Origin: Pseudofrankia saprophytica
Lineage (GTDB): Bacteria; Actinomycetota; Actinomycetes; Frankiales; Frankiaceae
Direction of reading: 5' to 3'
Length of the DNA stretch: 64,000 nt
NCBI RefSeq assembly: GCF_000235425.2
Contig: NZ_KI912266.1
Location: forward strand, 7,246,720 to 7,310,719
The notes under the pieces are model-generated. The model did no database searches. It saw only the letters and a program-made list of their open reading frames with translations, and had not been told where the DNA came from. The translations under genes and the position numbers were made by a program. Below, piece by piece: positions 1 through 8,774 of the stretch (position 1 is the first letter of the stretch; each line of letters opens with the position of its first letter).

Positions 1-1246
1 GGTGGAACTGGCGAATCATCAGCTCCATGTCGGACAGGTGGAACGTGCCCAGCGCGCGGTTGTTCAGCGCCGACCAGGTCGCCTCCACCGTGTTCGTGTC
101 CTGCATCGCGAACTCGATCGTGCTGTCGACCACCAGTTCCTGGCCGAGCCGCTCGGTGACGTTCTTCGGCTCCGGGAAGTAGATGTCGACCTCGTACGAG
201 TGCGTGCCGACCGACTCCGGGATGTACTGGTAGGTGATGTAGTACCCGCGGTGCCACAGCTGGATCGACAGGTTCGGGAACAGCCAGTACTGGTCGTTGC
301 TCCAGTACTGGACGTTGCCCGGGTTGCGCTCCGGGGTCAGGTAGTCGATGTCCTCCGGCAGGTCGTCCGGGCCGAAGATGCCACCGCGGAACAGCCGGTA
401 GACCCAGTCCTGGTCGCGCTGGGCCGGGCCGACGGACCGCGTCCGCTTCTTCAGCGGCGGCGGGCCGGGCACCGAGGTCAGCATGTGCGGGGCGAACAGG
501 TCGTAGTGGTACGAGTCCATCGGCGGGACGAGCTTCTCCGCCTTCGACATGTCGGCGTTGAGGAACCGCCCGTGAACGTACGCCGGGTGGTACCACTCCA
601 ACAGGGCGTCGATCCCGATCTTCCAGTTGCCCTTGATGAGGGTCTTGAAGCCCCAGTGGTTGGTGAACTTCTCGAACGGCCACGCCTCGAGCTCGGTGAC
701 CAGCTTCTCGCCGAGGAAGTCCCGCAGCGTCGGGGCGTCCTGGCTGAAGTTCACGAAGATGAACCCGGCCAGCACCTCGCAGCGCAGCTGCGGCATTCCC
801 AGCCCGTCCTCGGGCAGTGAGTCGAAGAACTGGTCGCGCTTCGTGACGTAGCTGCACTTGCCGTCGAGCCCGTAGCGCCAGCCGTGGTACTTGCACTGGA
901 ACTGGCGGGCGGAGCCCTTGGACTCCTCGCCCGGGTGCTCCTGCCACACGACCTTGTTGCCGCGGTGCGCGCAGACGTTGTGCAGCGCGTAGATCTCGCC
1001 GTCGGTGTGCCGGCTGATCACGATCGAGCCAAGGCCCTTGAACTCGCGGGTGAAGAAGGTGCCGTTGCGCGGCAGCTGCTCGACCCGGCCGACCTTCAGC
1101 CAGGTCCGCCTGAAGATCGCCTCATGCTCAGCCTGGTAGAACTCCTCTGAGATCGAGTCCTCGTAGCTGACTGGCCCGGTACCAAGCTCCGGGTAATCCA
1201 GCGTGTACTTGGCCCGGCCCGTCGCCAGTTTCTCGATGCTGGACAT
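1..1246 (-). CDS. Rieske aromatic ring-hydroxylating oxygenase, alpha subunit (3' end beyond window)
   Basis: The 415 visible codons match the catalytic subunit of Rieske non-haem iron oxygenases, which hydroxylate aromatic or polycyclic substrates using electrons passed through a [2Fe-2S] centre. The Rieske ligands are Cys92-x-His94 and Cys118-x2-His121; the 23-residue gap between them is longer than the usual 15-17. His220 and His225 (in EWYHPAYVH) and probably Asp383 form the mononuclear iron site. The ATG at 1246 is preceded by a purine-rich GGGGGTGGAGAA ribosome site. The CoA-transferase gene lies 176 bp upstream on the same strand, so the two may share a transcript. No reductase or beta subunit is visible. 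The C-terminus is cut by the window edge, so substrate class is not predictable. Confidence 0.9.
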   Translation of the reverse strand, partial: MSSIEKLATGRAKYTLDYPELGTGPVSYEDSISEEFYQAEHEAIFRRTWLKVGRVEQLPRNGTFFTREFKGLGSIVISRHTDGEIYALHNVCAHRGNKVVWQEHPGEESKGSARQFQCKYHGWRYGLDGKCSYVTKRDQFFDSLPEDGLGMPQLRCEVLAGFIFVNFSQDAPTLRDFLGEKLVTELEAWPFEKFTNHWGFKTLIKGNWKIGIDALLEWYHPAYVHGRFLNADMSKAEKLVPPMDSYHYDLFAPHMLTSVPGPPPLKKRTRSVGPAQRDQDWVYRLFRGGIFGPDDLPEDIDYLTPERNPGNVQYWSNDQYWLFPNLSIQLWHRGYYITYQYIPESVGTHSYEVDIYFPEPKNVTERLGQELVVDSTIEFAMQDTNTVEATWSALNNRALGTFHLSDMELMIRQFH

Positions 1247-1422
1247 TTCTCCACCCCCTCCAGGGATGATCTCGGACCGGATGGACTCCGGCACCGATCA
1301 GCGGTGCTGCGAGCTGCGATGCTGTGATGATCAGAATGTGGATGTGGATCTGACGGGGACGGCGCGTGAACGACGCGACGCGACGGCGTCAGGTTGAAGC
1401 AGCCGAGACGTGGCGGGAGCCA

Positions 1423-2613
1423 TCAGACGACGCCGTCCGCGCGCAGCTGGGCGATCTCGTCGGCCGAGCGGCCGAGGATCTGGCCGAGCACCGCGTCGGT
1501 GTGCTCGCCGAGCTCCGGGCCGAGCCAGCGGATCTCGCCCGGGGTCTCGGACAGCGCCGGAATCACTCCCGGCACCGCGAGCGGTCCGATCCGGGACTCC
1601 TCCACCGTGATCGTCCCGCGGTGCTGGTACTGCTCGTCGTCGAAGATGTCGGCGATCGAGTAAAGCTTGCCGGCCGGCACCTCGGCCGCCCGGCAGCGGG
1701 CCACGACCTCGTCGCACGACAGGGAGCCGACCCAGTCGGTAACCAGCTTGTTGACCACGTCGCGGGCCGCCAGCCGGTTCTGCTTCGGCCCGAAGACGTC
1801 GGGGGCGGACAGCTCCGGCCGGCCCATCGCCCGCGCCAGCCTCGCGAACATGTCGTCGTGCGAGCAGGCGATCGCCACGAAGTGGCCGTCGGCGGTCCGG
1901 TAGTGGCTGTGCGGCACGACGTTCACCGTGTCAGCGCCCATCCGCTCCCGGACATAGCCGTTCTTCTGGTAGGCCGGCGCCAATTCGTCCAGCGCCCGGA
2001 AGATCGTCTCGAACAGCGCGATGTCGACGACCTGGCCGCGCCCGGTGGTCTCCCTGGCTCGCAGCGCCATCAGCACCCCGATGACGCCGTACATGCCAGA
2101 CATGTAGTCGGCGAGCGAGGTGGAGCCGGGCGTCACCGGGATGCCGTCCGGCTCGCCGGCGAGATAGGCCAGGCCCGAGAACGCGTGCGCGATGCGGGCG
2201 AAGCCCGGCAGGTCCCGCAGCGGGCCCGACTGCCCGTAGGCGGACACCCGCAGCAGGATCGCGGCGGGGTTGATCTCCTGGATCGCCGGGAAGTCCAGAC
2301 CCAGCTTCTCCATGACGCCAGGCCGGAAGTTCTCGATGACGATGTCGGCCCAGGCGATCAGCTCGCGGAGCAGCTCCCGGCCGCGCGGGTCGGCGAAATT
2401 GATCGTCACCGACCGCTTGTTGCGTGCCTCCGACAGCCAGACGAGCGTGTCGCCACACTCCGTGTCACTGCCGAACCGGCGCAGGTGGTCGCCGACGCCG
2501 GGGCGCTCGACCTTGACGACCTCGGCGCCGAACTCACCCAGCACCGTGGCGCAGAACGGGCCGGCCAGGAAGGTGCCGAGATCGAGGACCTTGACTCCGT
2601 CGAGCGCATGCAT
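1423..2613 (-). CDS. CaiB/BaiF family (type III) CoA-transferase
   Basis: A 396-residue single-domain family III CoA-transferase, which moves CoA between carboxylic acids through a covalent aspartyl intermediate. The start of the fold is recognisable (GVKVLDLGTFLAGPF), and the catalytic aspartate is Asp169 in LADYMSGM, the same number as in formyl-CoA transferase. I chose the ATG at 2613 because it has AGAAGG nine bases upstream and begins right at the conserved domain; a longer reading to 2700 adds a proline-rich tail unlike the family. It is divergent from the LLM gene at 2926 and precedes the Rieske gene, suggesting the oxygenase substrate or product is handled as a CoA thioester. That link is inference. 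Confidence 0.9.
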   Translation of the reverse strand: MHALDGVKVLDLGTFLAGPFCATVLGEFGAEVVKVERPGVGDHLRRFGSDTECGDTLVWLSEARNKRSVTINFADPRGRELLRELIAWADIVIENFRPGVMEKLGLDFPAIQEINPAAILLRVSAYGQSGPLRDLPGFARIAHAFSGLAYLAGEPDGIPVTPGSTSLADYMSGMYGVIGVLMALRARETTGRGQVVDIALFETIFRALDELAPAYQKNGYVRERMGADTVNVVPHSHYRTADGHFVAIACSHDDMFARLARAMGRPELSAPDVFGPKQNRLAARDVVNKLVTDWVGSLSCDEVVARCRAAEVPAGKLYSIADIFDDEQYQHRGTITVEESRIGPLAVPGVIPALSETPGEIRWLGPELGEHTDAVLGQILGRSADEIAQLRADGVV

Positions 2614-2925
2614 GCCGTGGACCTTCTGACGAGACGGGCGGGCGAGATCGAAGATCGGGTTACCGGCCGGATCAGGGTGAGGCGCGGGGACGCCCTCCAC
2701 TCTTCCGGCACCACCCGGGCCGGTCGCGGAGGCGGACCACGGCGCCCGGGCGGGCGCGCCACGAGGGCGGGGCTCCCGTCATCACGCCCTCCAGAAGAAC
2801 GGTCGTCTCTCAGACGAGAATGATCTGCTCGTCTTGATGAGAACGATCAGCGTACGCTGGCGAGAGCGACGTTACCACAAATCGTAGGGCGTCCTATAGT
2901 CCTGCGAGCATCGTATAATCAGGGC
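2614..2925. promoter_or_regulatory. Divergent promoter region with nested inverted repeats
   Basis: This 312-bp gap separates the divergent CoA-transferase and LLM genes. It holds a 7-bp inverted repeat AGACGAG/CTCGTCT with a 9-bp spacer near 2812-2834, a perfect 12-bp palindrome CAGCGTACGCTG at 2848-2859, and an imperfect palindrome TAGGGCGTCCTA at 2885-2896. A perfect TATAAT at 2914-2919 lies seven bases before the ATG at 2926. The spacing places the start of transcription on or next to the start codon. Confidence 0.55.
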
Positions 2926-3894
2926 ATGCCAATGGTCCGTCCGTTCCGCTTCGCCGTCCAGGGCACCAAGGCAGCGTCTGGTACCGCGTGGCGCGACCTG
3001 GCCCGGAAGGCGGAGGACCTCGGGTACTCGACGCTCTTCGTGGCCGACCACTACCTGGGCCCCGGCCCCGTGGCGCGGGCGGCGAGCATGCCGCCGCAGC
3101 ACCTGGCCCCGATCGCCGCGATGACCGCCGCCGCCGCGGTGACCACCTCCCTGCGGGTCGGCTGCCGGGTCTTCTGCGTCGACTACCACGTGCCGGCCGC
3201 GCTGGTGAAGGAGGCGGCGACGATCGACCTGCTGTCCGACGGCCGGCTCGAGTTCGGCATCGGGGCGGGTTGGAACGGGGCCGAGTACGAGGCCATGGGC
3301 CTCACCTTCGCCCCGGCGCCGCGGCGCATCGACAAGCTCGTCGAGGTCGTCGCCCTGGCCAAGGCCCACTGGTCCGGCGAGCCGATCGAGATCAAGGGCG
3401 ACCACGTCAACGTCTCCGGCTACCGCGGCCTGCCGGCGCCCGTGCAGCAGCCGCGCCCGCCGATCATGATCGGCGGCGCCAAGAAGCGTGTGCTCTCGTT
3501 CGCCGCCCGCGAGGCGGACATCGTCAGCATCTCCAACGTGCACTTCACCGCCGTCAACGACGCGGGGCTGACCCCGGCCGAGGAGCTCGCCCGCCGGGTC
3601 GACTACGTCCGGTCGGCCGCGCCCGAGCGCGTGGGCGAGCTCGACATCGAGGGCTCACCGTATTTCTCCGAGATCACCACGGACAAGGCGGCGGTGTTCG
3701 AGAAGCTGGCCGGGTGGATGAAGACCACGCCGGACGTGACCGCCGCGCATCCGAACGTGCTCGTCGGCACCCCCGACGAGGTGGCCGACCAGCTGCTCGC
3801 GCGCCGCGAGGCCTTCGGCATCAACTACGTGACCATCCAGTCCGACCAGCTCGAGAGCTTCGCGCCGATCGCCGCCCAGCTCGCCGGTAAGTAG
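2926..3894 (+). CDS. LLM-class flavin/F420-dependent oxidoreductase (TIGR03621-like)
   Basis: A 322-residue luciferase-like monooxygenase fold protein of the kind that usually binds coenzyme F420 in actinobacteria. Family landmarks are the N-terminal AEDLGYSTLFVADHY strand-helix, the central LSDGRLEFGIGAGW segment, and RPPIMIGGAKKRVL near residue 180. The reaction is a hydride transfer or Baeyer-Villiger-type oxidation, but the substrate cannot be predicted. There is no convincing ribosome site: AGGG ends one base before ATG 2926. A perfect TATAAT lies just upstream, so the mRNA is probably leaderless. ATG 2932 is an alternative start. It heads a likely run with the CitE-like and aldehyde dehydrogenase genes downstream. 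Confidence 0.88.
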   Translation: MPMVRPFRFAVQGTKAASGTAWRDLARKAEDLGYSTLFVADHYLGPGPVARAASMPPQHLAPIAAMTAAAAVTTSLRVGCRVFCVDYHVPAALVKEAATIDLLSDGRLEFGIGAGWNGAEYEAMGLTFAPAPRRIDKLVEVVALAKAHWSGEPIEIKGDHVNVSGYRGLPAPVQQPRPPIMIGGAKKRVLSFAAREADIVSISNVHFTAVNDAGLTPAEELARRVDYVRSAAPERVGELDIEGSPYFSEITTDKAAVFEKLAGWMKTTPDVTAAHPNVLVGTPDEVADQLLARREAFGINYVTIQSDQLESFAPIAAQLAGK

Positions 3895-3952
3895 CCTTCA
3901 GCGCCGACCGGCGGGCAGCCCGACCCGGCCGGCCAGGATCACAGGAGGACCC

Positions 3953-4873
3953 GTGCGCGAACCGCGCGCCCGCCGCTCGGAGCTGGCGACGCCGGCCAGC
4001 AGCGAGAAGATGTGCATGAAGGCCGGCTCGTCCGGGGCCGACCTGGTCTTCCTCGACCTGGAGGACGCCTGCGCGCCGGCCGCGAAGGCGTCCGCCCGAG
4101 GCATCGCCGTCAAGGCGCTCATTGGCCAGGACTGGGGCCACACGGTCCGCGCCGTCCGCGTCAACGGACTGGACACCGAGTGGTGTCACGACGACATCAT
4201 CGAGATCGTCACCGGTGCCCGCGAGGCCGTCGACGTCCTGATCGTGCCCAAGGCGCGCTCGGCCCGCGACGTCTGGTGGGTCGACGTCCTGCTCACCCAG
4301 CTGGAGACCAAGCTCGGCCTGCGCCGGCGGATCGGCCTCGAGGTGCTCATCGAGGAGGCCGAGGGCCTGTCGAACGCGGCCGAGATCGCCAAGGCCAGCC
4401 CCCGGCTGGAGGCCATCATCTTCGGCGCCGGTGACCTGTCGGCGTCGCTGCACGCCCGGGTGAACGGCAACTTCGACCCGCTCGGCGACTACCCCGGCGA
4501 CTTCTGGCACTTCGCCCGCGTGCAGGTGCTCGCGGCGGCCCGTGGCGCCGGCATCGACGCGATCGACGCGCCCTACCCCGCGTACAAGGACCCCGACGGC
4601 TACCGCCGGGCCGCGACGCACGCGAGCCTGCTCGGCTACGACGGCAAGTGGGCGATCCACCCGTCCCAGGTGCCCATCGCGAACGAGGTCTTCGCCCCCA
4701 CGGCGGCGCAGATCGCCGAGGCCCGCGACTCGATCGAGGTCTACCGCGCCTCCGAGCGCGACGGGGTCGGCGCGATCGGGCGCGACGGCCGGCTCGTCGA
4801 CGCCGCCCACATGCGCCTGGCCGCCAACGTGCTGCACCGGGCGTCGCTCGCCGGACTCGTCGACGAGGTCTAG
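3953..4873 (+). CDS. HpcH/HpaI aldolase / CitE-like (malyl-CoA-lyase-type) enzyme
   Basis: A 306-residue TIM-barrel lyase of the CitE/malyl-CoA lyase group. Members cleave or form C-C bonds of beta-hydroxyacyl-CoA or 2-keto-hydroxy acids with a divalent metal. Visible motifs are SGADLVFLDLEDACAP with the metal/substrate-site acidic cluster, VPKARSARDV, IGLEVLIEEAEGL with a catalytic-type Glu, and the C-terminal GYDGKWAIHPSQV segment typical of CitE proteins. The GTG start at 3953 has a strong AGGAGG five bases upstream and lies 58 bp after the LLM stop. It probably releases a two- or three-carbon unit from a CoA ester in the same pathway. Confidence 0.88.
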   Translation: MREPRARRSELATPASSEKMCMKAGSSGADLVFLDLEDACAPAAKASARGIAVKALIGQDWGHTVRAVRVNGLDTEWCHDDIIEIVTGAREAVDVLIVPKARSARDVWWVDVLLTQLETKLGLRRRIGLEVLIEEAEGLSNAAEIAKASPRLEAIIFGAGDLSASLHARVNGNFDPLGDYPGDFWHFARVQVLAAARGAGIDAIDAPYPAYKDPDGYRRAATHASLLGYDGKWAIHPSQVPIANEVFAPTAAQIAEARDSIEVYRASERDGVGAIGRDGRLVDAAHMRLAANVLHRASLAGLVDEV

Positions 4874-5033
4874 ACCACCGGAACCAACCCGCCCCTCAGC
4901 CCAGGGCCGCCAGGCAACCCGACCCGAGCGCAACCGCCGCTTCAGGCCAACCCGACGCACAGTGCAAGAAGGCAGTAGTAAGGCGCCCTACCGCGCGACC
5001 GGCAGCAGGAAGCGAAGGGTAACCGGAGGAACC

Positions 5034-6485
5034 ATGCAGGTTCAGGATCGTCTGTTCATCGGCGGCGAGTGGGTCGCGCCGAGTGGCCCGGACACGTTCG
5101 ACGTCATCTCCCCGGCCACCGAGGAGGTCATCGCCACGATCGCCGAGCCGACCCCGGCCGACGTCGACAAGGCGGTGGCCGCCGCGCGGACGGCGTTCGA
5201 CGAGGGCCCCTGGCCCCGCCTGGACCCGGCGGAGCGGGTCGCGGCCATCCGCCGGCTCGCGGCGCTCTACAAGCCGGGCCGCGCCGAGCTCGCCAGCCTG
5301 ATCACCGCCGAGATGGGCGCGCCGATCAGCTTCGCCAAGGTCGGGCACGTCGCCATCCCGATGTTCATGATGAACGCCTTCGCGGGCATCGCCGAGAACC
5401 TCGTCTGGGAGGAGACGCGTCCCGGCTTCTACGGCCAGGACATCCTGGTGCGCAAGGAGCCGGTCGGCGTCGTCGGCGCGATCGTCCCGTGGAACATGCC
5501 TATGCACCTGACGATCGGCAAGCTGATCCCCGCGCTGCTCGCCGGCTGCTCGGTCGTGCTGAAGCCGTCGCCGGAGACGCCGCTGGACGCGTACTGGCTC
5601 GCCGGCCTGCTGGAGCGGGCCGACATCCCGCCGGGTGTCGTGAGCATCCTGCCCGCCGGGCGGGAGATCGGCGAGTACCTGGTCTCGCACCCGGGGATCG
5701 ACAAGGTCTCGTTCACCGGCTCCACCGCCGCCGGCCGCAAGGTCGCCGCCGCCTGCGGGGCGAACCTCAAGCGGGTCGGCCTGGAGCTGGGCGGCAAGTC
5801 CGCCGCCGTCGTGCTCGACGACGCCGACCCGGCGGCGATGGCCAAGGGCGTCGAGGTCGCCGGCCTGATGAACAGCGGCCAGGCCTGCGTCGCCCAGACC
5901 CGGGTGCTGGTCCCCCGGTCGCGCTACGCCGAGTACGTCGACGCGCTCGCCACCATGGTCTCCTCGCTGCCCACCGGCGACCCGACCGACCCCGCCACCG
6001 CGGTCGGCCCGCTGGTCGCCCAGCGCCAGCAGGAGCGGGTCCGCGGCTACATCGAGCTCGGCCAGAAGGAGGGCGCCCGGCTCGTCGCCGGCGGCGCCGA
6101 CCTGCCCGCCGGCGTCGACCGTGGCTGGTACATCCGGCCGACCCTGTTCGCCGACGTCGACAACTCCATGCGCATCGCGCAGGAGGAGATCTTCGGCCCG
6201 GTCCTGTCCGTCATCCCCTACACCGACGAGGCCGAGGCGGTCCGGATCGCCGACGCGACCGAGTACGGCCTGTCCGGCTCGGTGTGGACGGCGGACGTCG
6301 AGCGCGGCCTCGGGGTCGCCCGGCGGGTGCGCAGCGGCACCTTCGGCGTCAACGAGGCCTACAGCATGGACCCGGCGGCGCCGTTCGGCGGCGTGAAGGC
6401 CTCCGGCATCGGCCGCGAGCTGGGCAAGGAGGGCATCGAGGGCTTCCTCGACTCCAAGTCGATCTCGGTCGCCGCCAGCCGGTAA
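5034..6485 (+). CDS. NAD(P)-dependent aldehyde dehydrogenase
   Basis: A 483-residue, full-length classical aldehyde dehydrogenase that oxidises an aldehyde to the carboxylate. Recognisable parts are VPWNMPMHL with the catalytic Asn, KPSPETPL, the nucleotide-binding FTGSTAAG, LELGGKSA with the general-base Glu, and NSGQACVA with the nucleophilic Cys. The C-terminal PFGGVKASGIGRELG segment is also canonical. ATG 5034 has GGAGGA four bases upstream. A much longer in-frame reading begins inside the CitE gene and is a shadow. It sits third in the LLM-lyase-dehydrogenase run and is followed by a hairpin at 6500-6538, so it probably ends the transcript. Confidence 0.93.
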   Translation: MQVQDRLFIGGEWVAPSGPDTFDVISPATEEVIATIAEPTPADVDKAVAAARTAFDEGPWPRLDPAERVAAIRRLAALYKPGRAELASLITAEMGAPISFAKVGHVAIPMFMMNAFAGIAENLVWEETRPGFYGQDILVRKEPVGVVGAIVPWNMPMHLTIGKLIPALLAGCSVVLKPSPETPLDAYWLAGLLERADIPPGVVSILPAGREIGEYLVSHPGIDKVSFTGSTAAGRKVAAACGANLKRVGLELGGKSAAVVLDDADPAAMAKGVEVAGLMNSGQACVAQTRVLVPRSRYAEYVDALATMVSSLPTGDPTDPATAVGPLVAQRQQERVRGYIELGQKEGARLVAGGADLPAGVDRGWYIRPTLFADVDNSMRIAQEEIFGPVLSVIPYTDEAEAVRIADATEYGLSGSVWTADVERGLGVARRVRSGTFGVNEAYSMDPAAPFGGVKASGIGRELGKEGIEGFLDSKSISVAASR

Positions 6486-6499
6486 CCAGCGCGGCGCCA

Positions 6500-6538
6500 G
6501 ACCACGGCCGGACGGTGCCAGGCCGGCCGGCCGTGGTC
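6500..6538 (+). terminator. Hairpin after aldehyde dehydrogenase gene
   Basis: A perfect 12-bp stem (GACCACGGCCGG paired with CCGGCCGTGGTC) with a 15-base loop starts 15 bases after the stop codon. There is no U-run, which is common for actinobacterial terminators. It separates the dehydrogenase from the P450 gene. Confidence 0.6.
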
Positions 6539-6722
6539 ATCTCGGTCCCGGACGCGTCCCCGGACACGCCTGCCGCGCGGGCGTCGTACGGTAGGTTGGG
6601 ATAGCAGCTTCCGTTAGCCGAGAATGCTGCTCTCAGCACTTTTCAACGCCGTTGCCCCCTCCGACGGCGGAGAAACAGGTCCCGCGCCCGGCCGGCGTCG
6701 CGGTGTTGAAGGGAGCCTTCAG

Positions 6723-8018
6723 GTGGCGAACGACCTCGAGTCGTTGGACTTCTTCCTCGGCAAGGAGCTTGTCGAGGACCCGTACCCGTACTTCGACGAG
6801 CTTCGGTCCAAGTGCCCCGTGCACCGGGAGCCGCACCACAACGTCGTGATGGTCACCGGCTACGACGAAGGCATCGAGGTCCTGCAGGACAGCGAGAACT
6901 TCTCATCGTGCACCTCGGTGACCGGCCCGTTCCCGGGATTCCCGGTACCAATCGAGGGTCGCGACGACGTCGCCGAGCTGATCGCGCAGCATCGCGACTC
7001 GCTCCCGTTCTTCGACCAGCTGCCGACGATGGACCCGCCGCTGCACACCGACCATCGCGCGCTACTGATGAAGATGATCACTCCTAAGCGCCTCCGCGAG
7101 AACGAGGAGTGGATGGGTGTCATCACCGACCGGCTCCTCGACAGCCTTCTGGAGGGCGGCAAGGGCGAGTTCATCGGCGACTTCGCCGGGCCACTGGCCC
7201 TCCTGGTCATCGCCGACCTGCTCGGTGTCCCGGAGGAGGACCACGCCGAGTTCGTCGACCACCTGAACCGGGCCGCCAGCGGCACCATCGGCGGCACCAG
7301 CGGCGAGTCGCTCTCGCACTCCCCGCTGGAGTTCCTCTACGAGAAGTTCAAGGTCTACATCGAGGACCGCCGCAAGGAACCCCGCGGCGACGTGCTCACC
7401 GGGCTCGCGCAGGCGACGTTCCCCGACGGGTCGACGCCCGAGGTGATGGACGCCGTGCGGGTCGCGGCGAACCTGTTCTCGGCCGGCCAGGAGACCACCG
7501 TCCGCCTCGTCAGCACCGCGGGCAAGCTGATCGCCGAGGACCCCGAGCTGCAGGCCAGGCTGCGCGCCGAGCCCGGCCTGATCTCGAACTTCCTCGAGGA
7601 GACGCTGCGGACGGAGAGCCCGATCAAGGGCGACTTCCGGCTCGCCAAGGTGCCGACGACGGTGGGCGGCGTCGACATCCCCGCCGGCGCCACGCTGATG
7701 GTGGTCAACGGCGCGGCCAACCGCGACCCGCGGCACTTCGAGGACGCGGACAAGTTCGACATCAACCGGCCGAACTCCCGCCACCACATCGCGTTCGGCC
7801 GCGGCATCCACACCTGCCCCGGCGCCCCGCTCGCCCGCGCCGAGGCCCGGGTCGCGATCGAGCGGCTGCTGGCCCGCACCAGCGACATCCGCGTCGACGA
7901 GGCCGTCCACGGCCCCGCGGACGCCCGCAAGTACCGGTACCTCCCGACCTTTATCCTGCGCGGCCTCGGGTATCTGAGCCTGGAGTTCACCCCGGCGGAG
8001 AACCCGAGCGAGGCATGA
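6723..8018 (+). CDS. Cytochrome P450
   Basis: A 431-residue bacterial class I P450, a haem monooxygenase that inserts one oxygen atom from O2. It has the I-helix oxygen-binding motif AGQETT near residue 254, the K-helix ExxR (EETLR) and the haem-ligand loop FGRGIHTCPGAPLAR with Cys365. The GTG at 6723 is preferred over an ATG at 6624 because GGGAG lies seven bases before it and the protein then begins like its relatives. It overlaps the ferredoxin gene by four bases (ATGA), so the two are translated together and the ferredoxin is the probable redox partner. It closely resembles the P450 at 36950-38236, sharing PKRLRENEE-like, LLVIADLLGVPEEDH and ATFPDG segments, and the two are probably paralogues. 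Confidence 0.95.
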   Translation: MANDLESLDFFLGKELVEDPYPYFDELRSKCPVHREPHHNVVMVTGYDEGIEVLQDSENFSSCTSVTGPFPGFPVPIEGRDDVAELIAQHRDSLPFFDQLPTMDPPLHTDHRALLMKMITPKRLRENEEWMGVITDRLLDSLLEGGKGEFIGDFAGPLALLVIADLLGVPEEDHAEFVDHLNRAASGTIGGTSGESLSHSPLEFLYEKFKVYIEDRRKEPRGDVLTGLAQATFPDGSTPEVMDAVRVAANLFSAGQETTVRLVSTAGKLIAEDPELQARLRAEPGLISNFLEETLRTESPIKGDFRLAKVPTTVGGVDIPAGATLMVVNGAANRDPRHFEDADKFDINRPNSRHHIAFGRGIHTCPGAPLARAEARVAIERLLARTSDIRVDEAVHGPADARKYRYLPTFILRGLGYLSLEFTPAENPSEA

Positions 8019-8206
8019 TGAAGGTCTTCATCGACGAGGACATCTGCCGTGGGCACGGCGTCTGCGCGGCGGAGTGCCCGGCGGTGTTCGGCATCAGCGA
8101 CGACGGCTACGGCGAGGTCCTGGTGGAAGAGGTGCCGGCGGATCTCGAGGCGGAGGTCCGCAACGTCGCGGGCCACTGCCCCGAGCGCGCCATCACCGTC
8201 GAGTAG
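8015..8206 (+). CDS. P450-partner [3Fe-4S]-type ferredoxin, CxxHxxC variant
   Basis: A 63-residue ferredoxin coupled to the P450 by an ATGA overlap (ATG 8018 is an equally possible start). The cluster motif is CRGHGVC followed by CP and a distal CP (GHCPERAI). A histidine thus occupies the position that in four-iron ferredoxins is cysteine. Actinobacterial P450 ferredoxins with CxxXxxC...CP and a variable central residue are an established group. They pass single electrons from a ferredoxin reductase to the haem. No reductase gene is present in the window. Confidence 0.92.
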   Translation: MMKVFIDEDICRGHGVCAAECPAVFGISDDGYGEVLVEEVPADLEAEVRNVAGHCPERAITVE

Positions 8207-8222
8207 GACGCCGACGCGTCGA

Positions 8223-8256
8223 CGGGCGGTGGTGGGCTCAGGCCCACCACCGCCCG
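8223..8256. terminator. Strong hairpin after the P450-ferredoxin operon
   Basis: Two perfect 15-bp arms (8223-8237 and 8242-8256, GC-rich) with a four-base TCAG loop begin 17 bases after the ferredoxin stop. The gene beyond is convergent, so the hairpin may terminate from both sides. Confidence 0.75.
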
Positions 8257-8379
8257 TTCGTCGTCATCGGCCAGACCACCGAACCACCAGACCGCCGGAC
8301 CACCAGGGTCGCCCAGCCCGACGCCCAGGGCCGGGCCGCCCGTCGGCGCTCTTCGTCGTCTCAGCGGCGGCTCTACGTC

Positions 8380-8670
8380 TCAGAACCCGGTGATGATCGC
8401 CGCGTTGCAGTCCGCGGCGGCCTGGCGCAGCGGGATCGCCTTGGCATAGGCCTCGGACGTGTACCAGGCCTTGGCCTCCTCGACCGAGTCGAACTCGAGG
8501 ATGACCGTCTGGTCGCCGTGCCACTCGCCCTCGAGAACCTCGGTGGCCGGTCCGACGGCGAGCGGCCGCGCGGCGACACCCGCGAACGAGGCCCCCGCGA
8601 GCTTCCCGTACTCGGCCATCCCATCCGGGTCATTGATCGCCTCGGTGAACACGACATACGCCTTCGGCAT
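8380..8670 (-). CDS. DUF1330 family protein
   Basis: A 96-residue protein with the alpha+beta dimeric-barrel look of DUF1330: MPKAYVVFTEAINDPDGMAEY at the start and an AKAWYTSEAYAKAIPLRQ helix before the C-terminal AAIITGF strand. No enzymatic role is firmly established for the family; such small barrels often accompany monooxygenase or degradation operons. ATG 8670 has GGGAG seven bases upstream. It follows the P450-LLM pair on the same strand with a gap of about 100 bp, so it is likely the last gene of that operon. Confidence 0.85.
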   Translation of the reverse strand: MPKAYVVFTEAINDPDGMAEYGKLAGASFAGVAARPLAVGPATEVLEGEWHGDQTVILEFDSVEEAKAWYTSEAYAKAIPLRQAAADCNAAIITGF

Positions 8671-8774
8671 GGCTTTCTCCCTGGATGTCAGCGCAAGATG
8701 TCCCGCGGCGATGCAACCACAGCGCTCCGCCAGACGCAGCCGCCGTCCGGACGACGCGATGGGGCCGGTCACGG

